A model generated the notes under the pieces. That model was not told where the DNA came from. It saw nothing but the letters and a program-made list of their open reading frames with translations, and searched no databases. Of a stretch of DNA of 64,000 nucleotides, positions 43,250 through 49,514 are shown in pieces. The number at the start of each line of letters is the position of its first letter. The first letter of the stretch is position 1. Both the position numbers and the translations under genes were made by a program. The DNA is from Noviluteimonas caseinilytica (GTDB lineage Bacteria > Pseudomonadota > Gammaproteobacteria > Xanthomonadales > Xanthomonadaceae): the NCBI RefSeq assembly GCF_018406605.1, contig NZ_AP024545.1, positions 1,178,001-1,242,000 of the forward strand, read 5' to 3'.

Positions 43250-43611
43250 TGCTGCAGGACGCCGTGCCGGTCGCCCAGGACGTGATGAATTCGCCGATCC
43301 CGTGGCTCGCGTGGACCGGCCTGCACATGTCCCCGTGGAAGCTGATCGGCCTGACCGGGGCGCTGATGTTCGGCGGGCGGTGGCTGGTCCAGTTCCTGGC
43401 CTCGCGCAAGTTCGGCAAGCCCGTGATCCCCCGGGCCTTCTGGTACATGAGCCTGGTCGGATCGGTCATGACCTTGGCCTATTTCGTGTTTTCCTCGAAG
43501 CAGGACTCGGTGGGGGTCATCCAGAACCTCTTCCCGGCCTTCACGGCCGCCTACAGCCTGTATCTCGACATCCGGCACCGCGGCTGGCACCGGGACAAGG
43601 CTTCCCACTGA
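43249..43611 (+). CDS. lipid-A-disaccharide synthase N-terminal-like (LABN) membrane protein
   Basis: A 120-residue protein with three membrane segments (about 33-50, 68-85, 90-107). WKLIGLTGALMFGGRWLVQFLASR, split by a short loop, is the LABN-family block. Such proteins neighbour GT2 enzymes and ArnT-like transferases in sugar-lipid modification systems; they may flip or stabilise the lipid carrier. Its ATG overlaps the GT2 stop (TGATG). An ArnT-like enzyme is absent here. Confidence 0.83.
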   Translation: MLQDAVPVAQDVMNSPIPWLAWTGLHMSPWKLIGLTGALMFGGRWLVQFLASRKFGKPVIPRAFWYMSLVGSVMTLAYFVFSSKQDSVGVIQNLFPAFTAAYSLYLDIRHRGWHRDKASH

Positions 43612-43639
43612 TTTTCCCGGGGTTTTTGCCCCTGCCGGG

Positions 43640-43668
43640 TTGTCTGCCCCCCTGCGCGCGGGCATAAT
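43640..43668 (+). promoter_or_regulatory. promoter of rpmB-rpmG
   Basis: TTGTCT, a 17-bp spacer and CATAAT. Transcription from about 43675 gives a 5' leader of about 127 nt. The leader holds a perfect 8-bp inverted repeat (TTCCGGGG at 43698-43705, CCCCGGAA at 43725-43732). GAGGTG precedes the rpmB ATG. Confidence 0.55.
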
Positions 43669-43801
43669 GCGCGGCTCGCTGCGACTGGCCTGCCCCTTTC
43701 CGGGGCCGTCCGCATGGTCCGGAACCCCGGAATCCATCCCTGCAGCGGGGCCGCCGCACTCCTGGCCAAGGGGTGCACCGCAAACACCATCGAGGTGCGT
43801 T

Positions 43802-44038
43802 ATGTCCCGCGTCTGCCAAGTTTCCGGCAAGCGCGTGCAGACGGGTAACAACGTCTCGCACGCCAACAACAAGACCCGCCGCCGCTTCCTGCCCAACCTG
43901 CACGAGCGTCGTTTCTGGGTCGCCAGCGAAAACCGCTGGATCAAGCTGAAGGTTTCCGCGCACGCGCTGCGCACCATCGACAAGAACGGCATCGACGTCG
44001 TTTTGGCCGAACTCCGCGCCCGCGGCGAAAAGGTCTGA
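43802..44038 (+). CDS. rpmB: 50S ribosomal protein L28
   Basis: 78 residues, full family length. The start MSRVCQVSGKRVQTGNNVSH, the NNKTRRRFLPNL block and the basic FWVASENRWIKLKVSA stretch are diagnostic. It is paired with rpmG 10 bp downstream, the normal order in gammaproteobacteria, and has a promoter with a long leader. Confidence 0.97.
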   Translation: MSRVCQVSGKRVQTGNNVSHANNKTRRRFLPNLHERRFWVASENRWIKLKVSAHALRTIDKNGIDVVLAELRARGEKV

Positions 44039-44048
44039 GGAGAACACC

Positions 44049-44213
44049 ATGGCAAGCAAGCGCGACAAGATCCGCCTGATCTCCTCGGCGAACACCGGCC
44101 ACTTCTACACGACCGACAAGAACAAGAAGAACACGCCGAACAAGATGGAGGTCAAGAAGTACGACCCCGTCGTCCGGAAGCACGTGATCTACAAGGAAGG
44201 CAAGATCAAGTAA
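44049..44213 (+). CDS. rpmG: 50S ribosomal protein L33
   Basis: 54 residues, starting MASKRDKIRLISSANTGHFY with KNKKNTPNKMEVKKYDPVVR following. It lacks the Cys pairs of the zinc-binding L33 form. AGGAGA lies just upstream of the ATG. It follows rpmB and ends in a strong terminator. Confidence 0.96.
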   Translation: MASKRDKIRLISSANTGHFYTTDKNKKNTPNKMEVKKYDPVVRKHVIYKEGKIK

Positions 44214-44244
44214 GCCTTCCTGGCTTGTTGATGCAGCATCAGGG

Positions 44245-44271
44245 AACCCGCCGCAAGGCGGGTTTCTTTTT
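44245..44271 (+). terminator. intrinsic terminator after rpmB-rpmG
   Basis: An 8-bp perfect stem (AACCCGCC / GGCGGGTT) with a GCAA loop, followed by TCTTTTT. It ends just before the convergent acs stop. Confidence 0.9.
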
Positions 44272-44273
44272 GC

Positions 44274-46244
44274 CTATGCGCCGCGCCGGTTGCGCACCAG
44301 CGAGTCCACCACCGACGGATCCGCCAGCGTGGACGTATCGCCCAGCTGCTCCGGCGCGTCCTCCGCGATCTTCCGCAGGATGCGCCGCATGATCTTCCCC
44401 GAGCGCGTCTTCGGCAGGCCCGGCGCCCACTGCACGTGGTCGGGCGTGGCGGTCGGTCCGATTTCCTTGCGCACGTGCCCGACCAGTTCGGCGCGCAACG
44501 CATCGGTTTCCGCTTCGCCGGCCAGCAGCGTCACGTACGCGTAGATGCCCTGGCCCTTGATGTCGTGCGGGAACCCGACGACCGCGGCTTCGGCGACCTT
44601 CGGATGCGACACCAGCGCGCTTTCCACTTCCGCCGTGCCGATGCGATGGCCGCTGACGTTGATGACGTCGTCGACGCGCCCGGTGATCCAGTAGTCGCCA
44701 TCGGCATCGCGGTGGCAACCGTCGCCGGTGAAATACATCCCGGGATAGGTGCGGAAATACGTGTCGATGAAACGCGCGTGGTCGCCGTACACGGTGCGCA
44801 TCTGGCCGGGCCAGGAATCCAGCAGCACGAGGTTGCCGGTGGCTTCGCCTTCGAGCAGGCGGCCTTCCGCATCGACGAGCGCCGGGCGGATGCCGAAGAA
44901 GGGCGTCATGGCCGAGCCCGGTTTCTGGTCGATGGCGCCGGGCAGCGGCGTGATCAGCGCGCCGCCGGTTTCGGTCTGCCACCACGTGTCGATGATCGGG
45001 CAGCGCGCGTCGCCGACGACGTCGTGGTACCAGCGCCAGGCTTCCGGGTTGATCGGTTCGCCGACGGTGCCGAGCAGGCGCAACGATCGCCGCGACGTGC
45101 CGCGCACCGGATCGTCGCCTTCGCGCATCAACGCGCGGATCGCGGTAGGTGCGGTGTAGAACAGCGTGACGCCGTGCTTGTCGATCACCTGCCAGAAGCG
45201 CGAAACATCCGGATGGTTGGGCACGCCTTCGAACACCACCGCGGTCGCGCCGTTCGCCAGCGGGCCGTACACGGTGTAGCTGTGGCCGGTCACCCAGCCG
45301 ACATCGGCCGTGCACCAGAAGATGTCGTCTTCGCGCAGGTCGAAGATGCACTCGTGCGTGTAGGCGACGTAGGTGAGATAGCCGCCCGTGGTGTGCAGCA
45401 CGCCTTTCGGCTTGCCGGTGGAGCCCGACGTGTAAAGGATGAAGAGCGGATCCTCCGCGTTCATCGGCTCCGGTTCGCACGTGTCCGGTTGGCCTTCGAC
45501 CACCGCTTCCATCCAGCGATCGCGCGGCATCTGCATGTCGACCGCCGCGCCGGTGTGGCGCACGACGAGCACCGTCTCGACCGAATTCGTGCCGGGCATC
45601 GCGAGCGCGGCATCCACGTTCGCCTTCAGCGGCACGCGCTTGCCGCCGCGCAGGCCTTCGTCGGCGGTGATGACCAGCTTGCTGGTGCAGTCGGCGATGC
45701 GGTCGGCGATGGAACGCGGGGCGAACCCGCCGAAGATCACCGAATGGATCGCGCCGATGCGCGCGCACGCCAGCATCGCGACGACGGCCTCCGGCACCAT
45801 CGGCAAATAGATCGTGATGCGGTCGCCCTTCGCGACGCCGAGGTTGCGCAGCGCATTGGCCAGGCGGCAGACGCGCGCGTGCAGTTCGCGGTACGTGATG
45901 CGCTGGACCGGCGTGTTCGGATCGTCCGGTTCGAACAGCAGCGCCACCTTGTCGCCGCGCATCGGCAGCTGGCGATCGAGGCAATTGACGCTCGCGTTGA
46001 GCACGCCGTCGGCGTACCAGCGGATGTGGAAATCCTCGACGTCGAAGCTGACGTCGCGCACCTGCGTCGGCGGGGTGATCCAGTCGATGCGGTCGGCGAC
46101 GCGGCGCCAGAAGCCGTCGGGATCGGCCAGGGATTCGGCGTACAGGCGGTCGTAATCGTCGCGACGCAAGCGGGCCTGCGCGGCGAAGGCCGGCGGCACG
46201 GGATAGACGAGCTTCGCGGTTTCAGTCGGCTCGGTGGCGGCCAT
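44274..46244 (-). CDS. acs: acetyl-CoA synthetase
   Basis: A 656-residue AMP-forming enzyme of normal length. It activates acetate via acetyl-AMP. LYTSGSTGKPKGVLHT near 265-280 is the P-loop region. DTWWQTETGG near 415-424 is the acetate/AMP site, and TGDGCHRDADGDYWITGRVDD near 495-515 contains the hinge. PKTRSGKIMRRILR near 606-619 carries the Lys that is acetylated in many species. It lies 42 bp downstream of the EF-hand gene, same strand, and probably has its own promoter. Confidence 0.96.
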   Translation of the reverse strand: MAATEPTETAKLVYPVPPAFAAQARLRRDDYDRLYAESLADPDGFWRRVADRIDWITPPTQVRDVSFDVEDFHIRWYADGVLNASVNCLDRQLPMRGDKVALLFEPDDPNTPVQRITYRELHARVCRLANALRNLGVAKGDRITIYLPMVPEAVVAMLACARIGAIHSVIFGGFAPRSIADRIADCTSKLVITADEGLRGGKRVPLKANVDAALAMPGTNSVETVLVVRHTGAAVDMQMPRDRWMEAVVEGQPDTCEPEPMNAEDPLFILYTSGSTGKPKGVLHTTGGYLTYVAYTHECIFDLREDDIFWCTADVGWVTGHSYTVYGPLANGATAVVFEGVPNHPDVSRFWQVIDKHGVTLFYTAPTAIRALMREGDDPVRGTSRRSLRLLGTVGEPINPEAWRWYHDVVGDARCPIIDTWWQTETGGALITPLPGAIDQKPGSAMTPFFGIRPALVDAEGRLLEGEATGNLVLLDSWPGQMRTVYGDHARFIDTYFRTYPGMYFTGDGCHRDADGDYWITGRVDDVINVSGHRIGTAEVESALVSHPKVAEAAVVGFPHDIKGQGIYAYVTLLAGEAETDALRAELVGHVRKEIGPTATPDHVQWAPGLPKTRSGKIMRRILRKIAEDAPEQLGDTSTLADPSVVDSLVRNRRGA

Positions 46245-46286
46245 GCGAACACCCTCGCGACGTGGGGCGCACAGTGTGCCGCAACG

Positions 46287-46667
46287 TCAGCGGGGTGGCG
46301 CGGCGAGTTCCGATGCGCTGAGGCTGCCGTCGTGGTTCGCATCCTGGCGGCGGAACGCATCGGCCAGGCGCAGGCGGTGCTGTTCGCGGGTGATGGGCTT
46401 GCCGCGGCCGCCGGGTTGTTCGGCGGGCGACAGCGTGCCGTCGTGGTCGCGGTCCATCGCGTCGAAGGCGTAGCTCAGCCAGTCCTGGTATTCGACCAGC
46501 GAAACGCGGCCGTCGTGGTCCACGTCCATGCGCGCGAGGTACTCGCTGCTGGCCTGCACCTGCGCGATCGCGGGCATCACCGCGAATGCCAGCATCGCGA
46601 ACGCCACAAACGAAAAACCCGCACGCGAGCGTGCGGGTCTTCGATGTTCCTCGAAGCGGTCGTGCAT
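46287..46667 (-). CDS. EF-hand calcium-binding exported protein
   Basis: Up to 126 residues from the ATG at 46667, which overlaps the desaturase stop (TGATG). A hydrophobic segment (FSFVAFAMLAFAVMPAIA, about 18-35) looks like a signal peptide, though it follows a basic N-terminus. Three EF-hand loops follow: DVDHDGRVSLVEY, DRDHDGTLSPAE and DANHDGSLSASE. It probably binds calcium in the periplasm; partners are unknown. A terminator at 46611-46638 lies inside the first codons, so the real start may be a later Met (46595) or expression may depend on read-through. Confidence 0.7.
   Translation of the reverse strand: MHDRFEEHRRPARSRAGFSFVAFAMLAFAVMPAIAQVQASSEYLARMDVDHDGRVSLVEYQDWLSYAFDAMDRDHDGTLSPAEQPGGRGKPITREQHRLRLADAFRRQDANHDGSLSASELAAPPR
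46611..46638 (-). terminator. intrinsic terminator after the desaturase gene, inside the EF-hand ORF
   Basis: A perfect 10-bp inverted repeat (ACCCGCACGC / GCGTGCGGGT) with a 2-base centre, followed on the minus strand by TTTTCG. It lies about 30 bp after the desaturase stop and falls within the first 20 codons of the EF-hand frame. Confidence 0.8.
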
Positions 46668-47851
46668 CAGGCCGACTGCAGCTGGTATCCCTTCAGGCGC
46701 GCCGAGAAATCCTGCAGCGCGCGGATCCCGCTGGCCTCGGCCTCGCGGCACCAGGCCTGCAGGTTCTGCAGCGTGGCCGCGGCGTCGTTGCCGCGCGCTT
46801 CCAGCACGGCCGCCAGGCGGGCGCGGTGCTCGACCAGCGCACGGATGCGCGGACGCTGGGCCACCCAGTCGTGCAGCTGCTTGCGGGCTTCCGGCTTCAG
46901 CCAGCGACCATCGTCGCTCAGGCCCTTGCGGACCGGACGCGGCAGTTCGGCGGCGGCAGCGGCTTCTTCGCGCAAGGCGGGCTTGAGCACGTTGCGCTGG
47001 AAATCGGTCATCGCCTGGAAACGATGGGCGAGCAGCGCCTTGATCGTCTCGCCGTCCGGCACGGGGATGTTCGGGCGCACGTCGAGCGTCGGCGCAACAC
47101 GCAGCACCTTCGCCATGCCGACCGCTTCGAACATCTTGATGACGGCCCAGCCGATGTCGAACTCGAACTTGCGCAGCGCGAACTTCGCCGAGCTCGGGAA
47201 CGCGTGGTGGTTGTTGTGCAGTTCTTCGCCACCGATCCAGACGCCCCACGGGGTGAGGTTGGTCGCGGTGTCGGAGGTTTCGAAATTGCGGTAGCCCCAC
47301 CAGTGGCCCAGGCCATTGACGACGCCCGCGGCCCAGAACGGGATCCACAGCATCTGGATCGCCCAGATGGCGATGCCGGGCAGGCCGAACAGCGCGAAGC
47401 TGATGAAGAGCAGCAGCGTCGGACCCATCGTGGCGTGCGGCGTGTAGACCTTGCGCTCGATCCAGTCTTCCGGGCAGCCCTTGCCGTACTTCTCGATCGA
47501 CTCGCGATCGTTGCGCGCTTCGCGGTACAGCTCGACGCCGCGCCAGAAGACGGTCTTGATGCCCTTGTGCATCGGGGAGTGCGGGTCTTCCTCGGTCTCG
47601 CACTTCGCGTGGTGCTTGCGATGGATCGCGGCCCATTCCTTCGTGATCATCGACGTGGTGATCCACGTCCAGAACCGGAAGAAGTGCGCGAGCACGGGGT
47701 GGAAGTCCACGCCGCGGTGCGCCTGGCTGCGATGCAGGTAGAGCGTGACCGAGAAGATGGTCAGCTGCGTGGCGACCAGCAGGTAGACGACCCAACCGAC
47801 CCAGCCGGTCTGGACGAGGCCACCGGCCAGGAATTCGAGGAAAGCGTGCAT
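46667..47851 (-). CDS. acyl-CoA/fatty acid desaturase
   Basis: A 394-residue membrane enzyme with the three His boxes of the stearoyl-CoA desaturase family: HRSQAH near residues 40-45, HRKHH near 77-81 and HNNHH near 216-220. Four membrane segments lie between them. The enzyme binds two irons and puts a double bond in acyl chains. The C-terminal third (about 260-394) is a hydrophilic, helical extension. GGAG precedes the ATG at 47851; a longer start at 47917 is unlikely. It is divergent from mutM. Confidence 0.9.
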   Translation of the reverse strand: MHAFLEFLAGGLVQTGWVGWVVYLLVATQLTIFSVTLYLHRSQAHRGVDFHPVLAHFFRFWTWITTSMITKEWAAIHRKHHAKCETEEDPHSPMHKGIKTVFWRGVELYREARNDRESIEKYGKGCPEDWIERKVYTPHATMGPTLLLFISFALFGLPGIAIWAIQMLWIPFWAAGVVNGLGHWWGYRNFETSDTATNLTPWGVWIGGEELHNNHHAFPSSAKFALRKFEFDIGWAVIKMFEAVGMAKVLRVAPTLDVRPNIPVPDGETIKALLAHRFQAMTDFQRNVLKPALREEAAAAAELPRPVRKGLSDDGRWLKPEARKQLHDWVAQRPRIRALVEHRARLAAVLEARGNDAAATLQNLQAWCREAEASGIRALQDFSARLKGYQLQSA

Positions 47852-48052
47852 CGTGACTCCATTGAACGAAACGGGGCGCAGGGGCCCGGACGGATCATGC
47901 CACCCCGGCAAGGCCATTCGCCCGGGTACGGCCCCGATCCGTGATGGGGATGTTCAGTCCGGATGAAAGGGAACGGCCGCTTTCACGCGACTCGTTCCTA
48001 CACTGGGGACGCGCACATCTTGCGCCTGTTTCCGTTGCCGGGATGTGGCTGC

Positions 48053-48058
48053 CACACT
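48053..48058 (+). promoter_or_regulatory. candidate -10 of mutM, 7 nt before the ATG
   Basis: CACACT ends 7 nt before the mutM ATG at 48066, consistent with a leaderless transcript. The 214-bp gap to the desaturase start also holds that gene's promoter, which I cannot place. Confidence 0.3.
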
Positions 48059-48065
48059 CTCCCGC

Positions 48066-48884
48066 ATGCCCGAATTGCCCGAAGTCGAAACCACGCGGCG
48101 CGGCCTGGCGCCGCACGTGGAAGGCAAGACAATCGCCTCCGTCCTGCTCCGCCGCCCGGACCTGCGCTGGCCGATTCCGCCCGAAGTCCCGACGCTGCTG
48201 CCCGGCCAACGGGTCGACGCCGTTCGTCGGCGCGCGAAATACCTCCTCCTCGACACGGCCGCCGGCAGCGCCGTCCTGCACCTGGGGATGTCGGGCAGCC
48301 TGCGCGTGCTCCCGGCGAGCACCCCGGTCGAGGCCCACGACCACGTGGACATCGTCCTGGCCGGGAAAACGGGGCGGGTGCTGCGTTTCAACGATCCACG
48401 CCGCTTCGGCTGCCTGCTCTGGCAGGCGCCCGGCGAGACGCACCCGCTCCTGCAGGGCCTGGGCCCGGAGCCCCTGTCCGACGTTTTCGACGGCGACTAC
48501 CTCTTCGGGCGCAGCCGCGGCCGCAAGGCGCCGGTGAAAACCTTCCTGATGGACCAGGGCATCGTGGTGGGCGTGGGCAACATCTATGCGGCCGAGGCGC
48601 TGTTCGCCGCCAGCATCTCGCCGCTGCGCGAGGCCGGCCGCGTCTCGCGCGACCGCTACCACGCGCTCGCCGACGCCGTGAAAAAGATCCTCGCCTACGC
48701 CATCGAACGCGGGGGCACGACCCTGCGCGACTTCATCAGCCCGGACGGCCTGCCCGGCTATTTCGAACTCGAGCTGGCCGCGTACGGCAGAGGCGGGCAA
48801 CCCTGCCCGCGTTGCGGACGCCCGATGAAGGAGGCCAGCATCGGGCAACGCACGACGGTCTGGTGTAACCGTTGCCAGCGCTGA
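48066..48884 (+). CDS. mutM: formamidopyrimidine-DNA glycosylase
   Basis: A 272-residue base-excision repair enzyme. MPELPEVE supplies the catalytic N-terminal Pro and Glu3. LHLGMSGSLR near 76-85 and NDPRRFG near 109-115 are DNA-contact blocks. GVGNIYAAEALF near 167-178 is the H2TH region. The C-terminal zinc finger is CPRCGRPM...CNRC. It removes 8-oxoguanine and formamidopyrimidines. Confidence 0.96.
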   Translation: MPELPEVETTRRGLAPHVEGKTIASVLLRRPDLRWPIPPEVPTLLPGQRVDAVRRRAKYLLLDTAAGSAVLHLGMSGSLRVLPASTPVEAHDHVDIVLAGKTGRVLRFNDPRRFGCLLWQAPGETHPLLQGLGPEPLSDVFDGDYLFGRSRGRKAPVKTFLMDQGIVVGVGNIYAAEALFAASISPLREAGRVSRDRYHALADAVKKILAYAIERGGTTLRDFISPDGLPGYFELELAAYGRGGQPCPRCGRPMKEASIGQRTTVWCNRCQR

Positions 48885-48937
48885 AAAGCCTCACAAGCCC
48901 TCTATAAGCGCTATATTCCGCGCTCCTGAGGGGGCGC

Positions 48938-49501
48938 ATGTCAGAGACCGCGGACATCACCGAACTGCTCGACGCTGCACGGGATGGCGACCGCGGCGCG
49001 CTCGACCGTGTGCTGGCCACCCTCTACCAGGAACTGCATTCGATGGCCCGGCGCCAGCTCGCCGGCCAGCACGGCCACACGCTCGATGCCACCGCGCTCG
49101 TGCACGAGGCCTACCTGAAACTGGTGGGCCGCAACTCCGCCCAGTTCGATGACCGCGCGCACTTCTTCGCCTACGCCGCTTCGGCGATGCGCAGCGTCGT
49201 GGTCGATTACGCGCGCCAGCGCCTGGCGCAGAAGCGCGGCGGCGACCTGCACCGCGTGACCGAACTCCCCGAGGAAGTCGAAGGCGGCCTGCGCCTGGAC
49301 GAAGAAACCCTGGGCCTCGACACCGCCCTGACCCGCCTGGCCGCCGTGGATGCGCGCCTGGCGCAGGTGGTCGAGCTGCGGTATTTCGCCGGCCTGTCGG
49401 AACTGGAAATCGCCGCGCTGCTCAAGCGTTCGGAACGCAGCATCCGTCGCGACTGGCAGAAGGCCCGCTTGTTCCTGCTGGCTTCGCTCAAGGACGGCTG
49501 A
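48938..49501 (+). CDS. ECF sigma factor (kinase-linked type)
   Basis: A 187-residue ECF-type sigma factor. Region 2 spans about 10-90 (ATALVHEAYLKLVG near 50-63, with FFAYAASAMRSVVVDYARQR near 78-97). Region 4 near 130-185 includes VVELRYFAGLSELEIAALLKR and SIRRDWQKARLFL. The pattern matches the group of ECF factors found next to Ser/Thr kinases rather than anti-sigma factors. GAGGGGG lies before the ATG and TATATT at 48912-48917 is the likely -10. The kinase gene starts 13 bp after its stop. Confidence 0.9.
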   Translation: MSETADITELLDAARDGDRGALDRVLATLYQELHSMARRQLAGQHGHTLDATALVHEAYLKLVGRNSAQFDDRAHFFAYAASAMRSVVVDYARQRLAQKRGGDLHRVTELPEEVEGGLRLDEETLGLDTALTRLAAVDARLAQVVELRYFAGLSELEIAALLKRSERSIRRDWQKARLFLLASLKDG

Positions 49502-49514
49502 CGCCGCTCCCGCC

